This document shows positions 25,114 through 35,705 of a stretch of DNA of 64,000 nt, piece after piece. Under the pieces are notes generated by a model, which saw only the letters and a program-made list of their open reading frames with translations, made no database searches and was not told where the DNA came from. This DNA comes from Thozetella sp. PMI_491 (taxonomy: Eukaryota > Ascomycota > Sordariomycetes > Chaetosphaeriales > Chaetosphaeriaceae): the NCBI GenBank assembly GCA_021432635.1, contig MU270027.1, forward strand, positions 744,001-808,000, read 5' to 3'. The translations under genes and the position numbers were made by a program. Within the stretch, counting starts at the first letter, position 1. Each line of letters starts with the position of its first letter.

Positions 25114-27442
25114 CTAAGACGCGCTACCGCCAGCTTGTGTAGACGCGGCTGATCCGACTGAGTTCGTCCTCGTCGGCTTGCCTACGCGGGCGTCAACCTT
25201 CTCGCGGTGCTGGCGGTTCTTCAGGTGCACCTCGAAGTTACCGACTGTCATCTCGGGGCCGGGCGTGTAAAGTTTGCCGGGGCAGTCGTGACAGCGGATA
25301 CGCGGAAGATGCATGAACTTGACATTAGGGGGAGCCTCCTTGCCCTGGACTATCTGCACGGGCGTTCCGGTGTCTTTGTCTACAGCCGAGTAGCGCATGA
25401 TACTCTCGAATGAGTCACTCGGGTATTGCTTGAGGAGGTTCTTGAGGCATGTCGTGAGCCACTCTGGTGGAGGGGGCTGTCCAAGAGAGATGTAAAATCA
25501 GCAGACCGCTCGATGGGATTAGGGGTTGGTGAGGTCGTTATTATTTGGGGCTTCTTACAGCTGGTTCACCGGGCTTGCCCGGTGTGCCTTTGCCTGCTGC
25601 TGTAGGCGGAGGAGCTGGTCCAGCGCCGATTTGAGCCTGTGGAGTGGAGGCAGAAGGCGTGGCAGCTTTAGGGGGGAGATTTTGATTTGACGTCGACGGT
25701 GTTGAGGGAGGGCCCATGGACCCGGGCACGGCGCTTGGTGGTCTTGGTGTCGCGGAATCTGATGGCGCGCGTGTCTGTCTCGCCTTGACGTCTTGTAGCA
25801 ATTTCTTGAGCTTCACAGGCGTGACCTTGAGCGTGACAATGAACTGTTGTGGCTCTTCAGTCATCTCACGCGTAGCCTCGCGGCCGAACCGGCGAGATGT
25901 CCTCGTCTCATGGTGGTGGATCGTCGCCTCCGGTGTCTCTGAGCGGCCCAGGTTCGCCATGCGCTGGGCCGCCACGTTAGCGGCTCCCCGCATTCCTCGC
26001 GTCCTCGCCGTGCCCTGAAGCTGAGATAGGGCAGGCGAGTCGGGGGCGGAGTCCTCGCTCTCTTCCGAGTCGGACAGCTCGCCCTCGCGCAAGACTCTTT
26101 TGCCTCGCCCAGCAGCCCCAGTTGCCCGTTTGTAGAGCCTTGTCTCGTCCACGTTGGCTGCCGAACCAGGGAGCACGGTAGAGACGATGAGCGTTCGGAT
26201 CGTCCGCGGCTTCTCTTTGAGATCAGGTAGCATTGGCCCGCCACGCCTGTTGACTGAACGCTTCTGACGGCGCTGCTCGCGCGAGAATATCGTCTCGGTC
26301 CTCTCAAGCTCGGCCTCGGTGTTTTCGTAGAGATACGGCGCGTAGTCTTTTGCTTGCTGCTGCGGCCGAAAGACGGTCGGGAGAGGCGACGGAAGGAGGG
26401 AGGCAACGATGTCGGGGTCTTCGACCGGGCGCCCGTCGAAGGGGTGGCCTATGATGTAAAGGCTGCGCGTGAACGCTTGGCATTGCTCGCGAATGCAGTG
26501 CGCAATAGCTGTCGTGAATTCTCCCGAGAGTGATAGGTCACGGGCCATGCTGGCAGCAAAGTCTTCGGGAGAGTTCACGGGGTTGTTGATCTCCCACTCG
26601 AACTGGTCGACCAGCGTGTGCACCCCAATGGTGATATTGAGCTTGACCAGAATTCTCATCTCGTCATTCTTGTAGGCAGAGTAAGGGAGCTCAGGGTCCA
26701 ATGCATCCTCATCGGAATGCGCCAAGGGGAAGAATTCGGACAACTGCTCCTTAACCTGCTTGACGACCTCCTCAATGACAGGGCGATCGGCGGGAAGCTT
26801 CAGCCCCATGTCCTCGATCATCTGCTGAGCGAAATACTCTGGAGAAATGATGCGCTCATGGAGGTTGAAGGTGAAGGTGTCACGAAGCTTGAGCTTGTCC
26901 CAATCTATGTCGACGCGGATCGGGACGAGCTCTTCGTGCTGCTCGGCCTGGCTTCTCATATCTTTCCTGCCGTACTTGAGCGGTGGCGTCGTACGCTTGC
27001 CGGGGCGAGGCTTCTGATGGGGGTAGAGTATCTCGGCGGGGCGTGCCGTCTCGGTGTAGCCGTTTCCATAGCCGCTGTATCCTTCGCCGTACAATTTGGT
27101 TGGCGGAAAGAAGCGACGGTATTCTTTCCTCAGGTTCGTGTAGTCGTTGATCATATCTGACTTCTTCCTCCCATCTTCGTCGCGATCGCTAGCGCCAGCG
27201 TACATGGCGGCCATGTCCATCATCCCACGCACCTGGTATCGCTCGACTAGTATCCGGTTTACAGAATCCTTGTCACGCACGGGGAGGGTGGTGGACGCGC
27301 TTGGCTGGGGGGTGTTCGCCTTGGACGCCGCAGCCGAATGGTTCGCGGTCCCAGGAGCAGCTCCGGAGGCCGAACCCGACGGGGTGCCGGACGCGCCCGG
27401 CGTTCCCGAGGGGGCATTCGCGGAAGCGGTTTCGCCAGACAT
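25114..27442 (-). CDS. SNF5: Snf5-family core subunit of SWI/SNF (or Sfh1 of RSC)
   Basis: This is a core subunit of an ATP-dependent chromatin remodeller, bridging the complex to nucleosomes and activators. Exons 25559..27442 and 25114..25476 flank an 82-base intron (donor GTAAGA, acceptor GGACAG), giving 748 residues. The N-terminal 60 residues are Ala/Pro/Ser-rich. The SNF5 domain spans about residues 170-375 with two repeats (VPIRVDIDWDKLKLRDTF and ILVKLNITIGVHTLVDQFEW), followed by a basic KRSVNRRGG segment. The second exon supplies the tail typical of filamentous-fungal Snf5: RCHDCPGKLYTPGPEMT followed by HLKNRQH, a probable zinc-binding finger. The open frame extends 26 codons upstream but begins with GTG, so I chose the ATG at 27442. 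Fungi have a paralogue, Sfh1, in RSC; the finger-bearing tail favours Snf5 but does not exclude Sfh1. Confidence 0.9.
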
Positions 27443-28248
27443 GGCTGAACTCGGGGTGGGTGGACAGGGGCAGCAGCGCGCGAGGGTTGAAGGGCTTGGC
27501 CCGGGATGGAACGCGGTCACTCAGGGGAAAAGCTTTGTCGCCGCGGCGAGGCGCGGTCAAATGGGGCCAAGCAGGGCCGGCACCGTCTCATATGACGAGT
27601 GCCTATGCTTCTCTGATCGATCCAAGACGATGCGATCCCGGCGTCGATGGGGTTGGGCGATGGGAGATGGCGAGGCGGGTGTGAGGCTGCGGAAAATGCC
27701 AAAGTTGTCGGTCGGTTGTGAATGGCAAGGCGCGCCGGACCAATTGAAGGCGAGCGCATCCACGGGACTAAGGATTTGGGTGGGCGGCTGGCCAGGTACC
27801 GGGTACTCGTTCGCGTAGTCGGGGGTCGACAAAGACTAGGTACCGGGTACGCCCCCGGCTCATCTCTGCTGGCAGGCCCGCTATGGAGCAGAAGCTGCCC
27901 ACGACTCCAGTGCCTCCGGCTTTTCATTCGGTCCCCTGAGCAGACCTACAACACGGACCACCCGGCTTGCAGAGACAGCTCTCTTTCCTCCGTACCCAAA
28001 CAAGCACGCACCAGTCAGTCACTTGTGGGTACCCAAAAGCAGAGAGCACTTGCACACAGAACCCCGCCTTCCAAAATCGCTGTGCTGCACAAAATCGCAC
28101 CCCACCTCCGTTGTTGCTCTCTTGCTCTCCCCCTCCTTCCTTCCAAACTCGCTTTCTTACAACCCACGTCTTTATATAAGTCAAAGACTTCCAAAAAAAA
28201 AAAACCAAATCTTTCGGGTCGTTCTTTCTAGTATTAAAAGTATTCAAG
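27443..28248. promoter_or_regulatory. divergent promoter between SNF5 and the EBP1-like gene
   Basis: This is about 0.8 kb shared by two divergent starts. The EBP1 side shows a CT-rich tract (about 28090-28150) followed by a TATATAAG box at 28173 and a poly-A run, a strong core-promoter layout for a highly expressed gene. A 13-base direct repeat AGGTACCGGGTAC occurs at 27794 and 27838. No additional gene is evident. Confidence 0.5.
28173..28180 (+). promoter_or_regulatory. TATA box upstream of the EBP1-like gene
   Basis: TATATAAG lies 69 bases upstream of the start codon at 28249, directly after a long CT-rich tract. Both features are typical of strongly transcribed mould genes. Confidence 0.5.
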
Positions 28249-29963
28249 ATGGCGACCGAGGAGAAGGAGATCGGTATGTTGTTGCTCCCTCCCTGCCTCC
28301 CCGCAGTGCTGTGGAAAGACAGCTCCCTCGAGCCCCTCCTCGCGGGGACTTTGGGACTCTTGGTGGTGACGTCTAGGGCAAACTCGAACATGAGAGCACC
28401 CGCCCTATCTAGTGTTCCCCAAGACTCTACATACGCATGAGAACGCACGAGACCTGTCACTGCGGTAGACGGTCGGCAGCAGCGGCCAACTGCTAACTGC
28501 GCTCTCCAGATTACACTCTTAACAACCCCGACACCCTCACCAAGTACAAGACGGCCGCTCAGATCTCTGAGAAGGTCCTCGCTGAGGTTTCCAAGCTGAT
28601 TGTGGCTGGGGAGAAGATTGTCACAATCTGCCAACAGGGAGACAAGCTCATTGAGGAAGAAATCGCCAAGGTCTACCGCGGCAAGAAGATCACCAAGGGT
28701 GAGCCCCTAGTCTAGCCTCTTTCTTCCCTCGAAAGGAACCTGCAAGGTCTCCAAACAGCTCCAGATGAAATCAGAAACTATGATGCTAACCAGAGCGCTC
28801 CTGCGGGGGACAAATAGGATTCTCCCACCCGACCACCGTCTCTCCCGCCGCCTTCGTCACCCCTTACACCCCGCTGAGCACGGACGAGAAGGAGGCCGAG
28901 GTCGAGATCCAGCCCGGTGAGCCCATCAAGATCCAGCTGGGGGCCCAGATTGATGGCTTCGGTTCCATTGTCTGCGATACTGTTATCGCACCTACTAAGG
29001 ACAAGCCTGTTGATGTGGTGGAGGGCAGGGAGGCCGATCTGATTCTGGCCACCCACTATGCCAACGAGTTGCTATTGCGCCTCATGATCCCCCCGGGCCT
29101 CCTAGCCAGCGGAACTGACGAGGAAAAGGCGAAGGCCGCGGCTGCCAAGGCCCCTTCGCAATCCAAGATCACCAGCCTGCTGGAGAAGGTCACCAAGGCC
29201 TACGACTGCAATCTCGTCGAGAGCACCACCTCTTGGTTGTTCGACCGCAACGAGATCGAGGGCAAGAAGAAGATTGTACTTGCTCCCGCTGAGGGCACCA
29301 AGGGAGAGGGCACCCCAGAGGTTGGCGAAGTATGGGGCGTCGAGATGGGTGTAAGCCTGGGTTCCGGCAAGGTCAAGCAGTTCGAGCAGAGGACCACCCT
29401 CCACCGCCGCACCACCACCTCGTACGGCCTGAAGCGCCCGACCTCGAGAAAGGTCCTGTCTGAGGTGCAGAAGAAGTTTGGCACCTTCCCTTTCAGCTTG
29501 AGGCAGCTTGAGGACGAGCGCGACGCCAAGACTGGCGTCATCGAGTGCGTCCGAAACAACGTGTTCCGTCAATACGAAGTTGTTGGCGACAAAGACAACT
29601 CTCCGGTCGGCCGCTTGCTCACTACGATCGGTAAGACACATGGCAGAAACACCCTAATTCTCATGCCACCTTTTACCTCACCTCCCCGTTTACCTCTCAT
29701 GTTATTTGCCTGACTTGCCACTGACCTGATCCGTAGCAATCACCAAGAATGGCATCACCAAGCTTGGTGGACCCCCGCCCCTGGATCTAAGCAAGTACAA
29801 GACCGACAAGAAGATTGAGGACGAGGAGATTCTCAAGATCCTGGAGCAACCTCTATCCAGAAACACAGGCAGCAAGAACAAGAACAAGAAGAAGAAGAAG
29901 CCTGCCAAGAAGGCCGCGGCCAAGCCGGGAGAGGATGACGACGACGACAGCGACGACGAGTAA
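28249..29963 (+). CDS. EBP1/PA2G4-like protein (curved DNA-binding protein Cdb4 family)
   Basis: This is a member of the methionine-aminopeptidase fold family that has lost peptidase activity. Relatives are fission-yeast Cdb4 and human PA2G4/EBP1, which binds the ribosome exit tunnel and pre-ribosomes and affects growth. Four exons (28249..28273, 28510..28698, 28818..29630, 29737..29963) with introns of 236, 119 and 106 bases give 417 residues. The first exon codes only eight full residues. The pita-bread fold covers about residues 15-375 (YTLNNPDTLTKYKTA, then FSHPTTVSP near 73-81, then GEPIKIQLGAQIDGF). Active methionine aminopeptidases have an aspartate ligand soon after the last segment; here D is followed by GFGS rather than the usual metal-site pattern, consistent with a non-enzyme. 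The tail is Lys-rich then acidic (DDDDDSDDE), suited to RNA or ribosome contact. Confidence 0.92.
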
Positions 29964-31251
29964 GCGAAACTGTGCGAGGGCCTTGCAAAGCACGGAAGTC
30001 TGGGTTGGTAAAAGCTGCGAGCAGCCTCTGCGAGCACGGGAGTAAGTGGCACTCTTTTTTCAGGGCCGGCAAGGTCGGCAACCCCGGCTTCCTGGTAGCA
30101 CCACCGAACCCCCTCCCCCCTTTTCCCACGACTTCATGTAACATTCCTTTGCTATTATACCACGATGGACCCTAGGCTCTTGGTGGTTGGTCTTTTTTTC
30201 TTCCTTTTTCTTTTTTCGCTTGTCGCCGCTTGTCTTGTCCTCATCGAAGCCTGCCTGCGAGGAGACGACGATGGAATCGGATGCACGAGGAGGGATGAGC
30301 AATTACCTCGACTGCCCAGGGGGGTGGAAGCAGTGGTTGCCGACCTTTTACCTTCTCGGTGCCTTATCCCCTAACAGCCCGGGGGGGGGGCAAAGGAGAT
30401 AGAGATGCCGTGCTGGCAATGCAAGAAAAAAAAAGAATTCCTCGTCAACCAGCGGCTGCATGCTAGGTGTAAAAAAAAAACAATAAAGAAGGTAATGTGA
30501 GACGCAGCCTTGTTTTCCAGCTCCTTCGACCGAGTACATGTGGCCGTGGGCGGTTGGTGAAGCCTATCTATTGTGCATGTCGAATGAATAGGTTGAATGG
30601 CGGTTGTTGCACCTGACCGCGCGTGGGTGGGAACGTAAACTTACCCCCTGACGACTGGAGACTCGAGCCCTCTACCATTTTTGCCCCGTCCCTCGTCCTC
30701 ATCTCACTTCACCCCCTTAAAGCAACGCAGAGCGCGCCCAAGGTGAGCGCGCGCATCCGCCAGCATCGCAAAAAGAATATTCTGCTTGCCTGCTGGTGTT
30801 AGAAGGCCCCCCTGCATCTCATTTCCAGTATTTCCCACCGCGCGCAGTCGAATTTCGCAGCGGTTCTGGGGTGAGTGACTGACCCCCTTAACTTTTGGGC
30901 TTGCGCCCCTCTCTTGTCTCTCTCCCTCACGCTTCCCCCAAGCTTGCCGACCCCCCGTGTGGTCGAAATCCGCCCGAGCTTCCACCTCCAAAACCCGTCC
31001 CCTTCGACCCTTTTTTCCCCCCCAACCCACACCTGCCACCACGCGTCCCGCTACCCACGAACGCGACGCTGGTCGTGTACCCCCCTTGACCTGCAGGACA
31101 ATCCAAACATGTAATGCCTGCCCTTGTCTATTTTTCCAGCGAGGCTAACCTTGACCGCAGACACGAAGACGCGTGGTGTTTGTCCTTTCACCACCCCCGG
31201 GTCAATCTGAGCTCCAGGCCAAGGGGGTAAGTCAAGCACTTTGGCAGGACC
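29964..31251. other. 3' region of the EBP1-like gene and promoter/leader of RCO1
   Basis: An AATAAA at 30482 is a possible polyadenylation signal for the upstream gene. Nearer RCO1 the sequence is CT- and C-rich (30900-31050). The plus strand shows a likely leader intron ending at 31160 (GCTAAC then CGCAG), with a GTGAGT donor at 30871 or a closer GTAATG near 31111. Two ACGCGT hexamers lie at 31041 and 31169. No separate gene is visible. Confidence 0.45.
30482..30487 (+). terminator. candidate poly(A) signal AATAAA for the EBP1-like gene
   Basis: The hexamer follows a run of A residues about 520 bases downstream of the stop codon. The distance is on the long side for a mould 3' untranslated region, so the assignment is weak. 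Confidence 0.3.
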
Positions 31252-34200
31252 ATGCCACAACCCACGCCCAACCCTCCGAGAGCCTCGCGATCGCGATTCT
31301 CGAGCCCCCTGCCAGCTTCCGCCACCCCAAATGAGCCGTCGAAGACGTCCGGCCCCAATTCAGGCACGGGGGGGCAGCAGACCCTTCTGGGCTGGTTGGA
31401 ACCGCCTGTGAACATGAAGGCCAGCTACCAAGACGCCGGGCTCATGCGTCACGGCGTCGTTGGAAACATGGCTCCTCTGGGCACCATGCCAAAGGTCGGC
31501 ATCTTCAAGAAAGCCGCCGCGCCGCCCCCCCAGTCCCAGCAGGAGAGCCATTCGTCGAGCGCGCCTACCCCCGTCCGCAAAATCATCATCAAGCAGCGTG
31601 CCAACACCACCCCGCCGGCCCCGACGCCGACAGCTGCTTCCGTACCGGCTCATGAAGCGGATGAGACGGAGGAGGAGGAGCAGGGCGAGACGGACATCGA
31701 CGAGATGGAGGAGGATATCGACCTGCACGGAACGCGCTCCATATCTGGCCACCATTCGCATACGGGCTACGGAGACGACGACCTGGCTGGTCGGTCGTCA
31801 TCAGGTCACATTTCCGCCCGTGGTAGCCTATCACACCCAGGCGCAGGCCGGTTTGGTTCGGTAGTACCCCAGCCCGGCCTCTTTAACGGCTTGCCACCCG
31901 TGCTAGACCGAGCATTTGTCGACAAGATCGTCGCGCTTGCCGTTGACGAGGCTCTCAGATATTTTCGCTACCCCACAGCGTACGCGCTGCGGATGCTCTA
32001 CGACGAACAGTCAAGCGATCCCGACATGTTGTGTTTGTTTGCGCGTTGGCTCACCCAGACGGCGAGCGGCGACGACCTTGATCGGATCGCCAGGCTCATG
32101 CACCCCAAAAAACGAGAGGGCGCCAGAGACCACACCGCCTACCATTATTTTGTCCCTCCTCCCAGAGACAAGATTCCCCCAGAGTGGAAGCCCTCGCCTC
32201 ACGGCGACCTCGTGCACCTCGATATCTCCAAACTGCACATTCGGCCTGCGCGACCCGCTAGACCCGCCGAGTCCATTGAGGCACCCGCACAGCCTGCAGA
32301 ATCCAACCAAACCGAGTCGGATGGACAGGCTCAGCCGGACCGCGACCACGAACAAGGCCTGGACCAAGACCAGGGCCAGCTCGACGAAGCCGCGCAAGGC
32401 GAGAAAATCGAACAGCTCGAGCAGCACGAACTGGGTGAGAAGCAGGAGGCCCAGCATTCCGCGCAGCCGACCAAGAGCACCCCGCGGAGTGGCAAAAAGC
32501 GCAGGTCAAGACACGCCGACTCCGCCTCCAAGATGTCATCACACGGCGTGAACGGTAAGGTGAAAACAGACTCACCTCCGAAACGGCGCGGACGGCGTGA
32601 TTCGCAGTCAAGCTCGTCGACCCTGTCTAGCGCGCGCTCGATGTCTCCTCCCGAGGACGTATTCTCGGTGCCTACTTCCCGCGCAAGTCCCGCGGTCGAG
32701 GAGGAGCCTGTTGAGCCTGCTCCGCTACCCAAGCGGCGGCGACCGTTCCACCCAAGGAGGAACGGCAACGTCTCCCCTCCGGACGCGCCTCCCTCTCCGA
32801 CCGCCTCGCAGCCCGCCGCGGAAGCTGGTCCGGCGGACCCGCAGTCGGCGACCTTCACTATGCCCGAGGCTCTCAACTCGCCCATGTTCCCCAGCCTAAA
32901 CGGCGGCAAGAAAGGCAAGGGGAACCAACGCATCGTCTTTCCTAGCAAGGTCGGCACGCTCGACGAGAATGACGAATTGTCCCGGCTGCGGCGGCGCGCC
33001 AAGCAAGTATCACGCTCCGAGGCTGCCGAGGCCTCGTTCTCGCGCGGACCCACGAGCCCGCCCGACATACAGGTTGCGTCTGATGCCCCAACGCGCACCC
33101 GTACGTCGCTGCCTACCAACCGTTTGACGACCCCGGCCCCCCATGGGCGGAACACTCGATCTGCCCGGAAACGATCTCACGACGAGATCGAAGAGCAACC
33201 ATCACCGACCGTAGCCACCTTCCCGGCGTCTGAGGTGGGTTCTACAGCCGCCAACTCCCGCGCAGGCACGCCTGCCGCAAGGGCCGCGAAGAAGCCTCGG
33301 ACAAGCCTCCGCATCAAGAACTCGTAAGTTATTCACCCTCCCATGTTACCCTGCATCGGTGGTCGGCGGTTCATCTGCAAGAAGCGCCACCGCTCTCACC
33401 ATGTCACCGATAGAGCGTCAATATCGCTCCGCTGGTTGCAGCGCTCACTGTCTCTTTTTTTTTTTTTTTTTTCCTTCTCTTTCATTTTCTTTACATTCAC
33501 GTTTTCCGGCGTTGCGTGGACAGGTACTGACCATCTCGCTCTCCCCAACCAGACCGATCAAGAAGAAGGGCAGCACCGCGGCTGGGATCCCGCGTGCCAG
33601 CGGTGAGCGCAGCAGCCCTGTTCTGAATGGTGCTCCTAGAGAGGTAAGATATGCACCTTTCCGTGTTTCTTTTCCCTCCCGCACTGGCAAACGGACTCTG
33701 GCCACCCCAGGCGCGGTTTGCGCGTGCGACTGCTACATGTGCGGCCGTGATTCAGCCCTCGCCGCTTGGGCGCTAGGCTGCCTGGGAACCCGTGGCCTAA
33801 CCCGTGCCCGTCCCCTCCGACCCCCCGTCCCCCCCAAAAACTTCCCTTGGGCATGGGGGTCATATTAGCGACACCTAGCTTTCCCGTTTTTGCCGAAATG
33901 TCCCGCACAGATCCGTTCCAGAACTTCGCGTTCTCCAGTTCCCCCGACCGCTAACCCGATTGCTTCCCCCCCCCAAAGGATGAGAACGACGATTACTGCA
34001 CTTCTTGTAGCGGAAGTGGCGAACTGGTCTGCTGCGACGGATGCACGCGCTCGTTGCACCTCTCTTGCATTGACCCGCCCTTGCCCGAGGACTCGATGCC
34101 TCCCCAGTGGTTTTGCAACGAATGCCGCAGCAAGCACCAAGCGCCGCGAGTCTTCAAGGGGCCCTTCAGGGAGCTTCTCGACCAGCTCGAGGCCAAGAAC

Positions 34201-35705
34201 TCAAGCGCCTTCATCCTGCCTAAGGAGACGCGCGAGAAGTTCGATGGCGTGAAGACCGGACCTGACGGTGAATATGAAGAGGTGCGCGCTCCTGCGCCGA
34301 AAGTGACCCGGTGAGTAGCTTGACCCCTCCTCCTTCCCTTCCCCATCGGTCGATTGACCCATGCTCCCTCCGCCATGATACGGTCAGCTGACTGCCGACG
34401 CAGAAAGAAGAAGAACGACGAGGAGGCCGGCCTGGAGTTCCACAGGCTCCGCGACCCCGTCAACGATGACAAGGCCGTCCTCTGCCATGCCTGCGGCAGG
34501 CCTTGTAGCCCGGTCCGCCCCATCGTCCCATGCCCGGACTGCGGCCTGTACTGGCATCTTGATTGCGTCGATCCACCTATGGCCAATGTCCCGGTCGTGC
34601 TGCGCGACTGGAGATGCCCGGCCCACGTGGACGATCTGCTCAAGGAGCTCCCTGGCGCCCTGGGTCCTGCCCACAAGCACCGCAAGATCAAGGGAGCGGC
34701 TGTAATCCAGCCCGCCTTCAGCCGCGGCAATCTCAACAATGGCTTCATCGAGGTCCTGCCGGATTATGAGGCTGACGAATTGTCCGATTTCCCCCCCGTG
34801 CACGACTGCAGCGGCTGGAGGGACGTCGATAACTACGGCAAGACCATCGAGCTGTCCGGCACAGGCATCCAGAAGGACTTCATGTCTCGGTAAGACCTTT
34901 TCCATCTCTCTCCCACAACGCCCCAGGCACTAACCACGTCTTGTAAAGTATCCGACGCAATCGCAAGGGCAAGCAGATTGCACCTCTTACCGCTCCTTCG
35001 GAGCCCCTCCAGCACACGCAGGTGCTCCCTCGGGAGGCACTCGAGCGGCAGCTGGCCGCCCACACCCTGGCAGAGCTCAGCGGCGGAAATGTTTCGGCCG
35101 TCGACGGTCTCATCGACGCCCTTGTGGTAAGTCTCGACTGCACCAGCCGGTTGGAGAGTGGACTATTGACAAATGTGTAGGCCAACGCCGACCCTGCCGT
35201 TTACGCCCTCATGGTGCACGACAATAGCGAGCGCCTGGCGGGCACACTGGACCCAGACAGCCTTCAGCGAGCGGCTGCCATGTTCGAAACCTGGGCCAGT
35301 GCTCTTCGCAGCAAGTTTGTAACGGCCGCCGCCGGTCGGCCTACTACCCCAGCCAACGACAGTAGCGCAATCCATGACGGCGAGGTTCCAAGCTTGACCA
35401 ATTCGCAGTCCTCTAGCGTCGACTCTGAGCACCTGGCTCAGGATGAAACCGAGACCAGCGCGGCCGACGTTGATATCAAGAAAAACCTTCCATCCCCAGC
35501 GGCCACCGATGTCAACTCGGGCACTCAGCTTGACGAGAACCCCAAGGACGTCGCCACGGCAGCTATCGTCGCCTCGGAGCTAAAGGCAGACTCGGCCACG
35601 ACACCCCCGCCGGCCGCCCCAGATGCGGAGGATAGTATCTCTGTGGAGGTGTCACTGATCCCGAGTCGCGCCACTGATAGTGCCGACGCCATGGACCTTG
35701 ATTAG
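31252..35705 (+). CDS. RCO1: Rco1-like double PHD-finger protein of the Rpd3S histone deacetylase complex
   Basis: Rco1 is the PHD subunit that, with Eaf3, directs the Rpd3S deacetylase to H3K36-methylated gene bodies and suppresses cryptic transcription. Six exons (31252..33323, 33553..33643, 33979..34310, 34404..34889, 34949..35126, 35181..35705) close in phase to 1227 residues. The first 720 residues are low-complexity, rich in Pro, Ser, Arg and acidic runs, apart from a conserved patch around 220-330 (VDKIVALAVDEALRYFRYPT). PHD1 lies at about 722-775 (YCTSCSGSGELVCCDGC, then WFCNEC). The linker contains the conserved VFKGPFRELLDQLE. PHD2 is at about 857-905 (LCHACGRPC, CPDCGLYWHLDC, WRCPAH). 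The C-terminal 150 residues are disordered. Introns 1 and 2 are long (229 and 335 bases) with T and C runs, so those junctions deserve checking. Confidence 0.92.
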
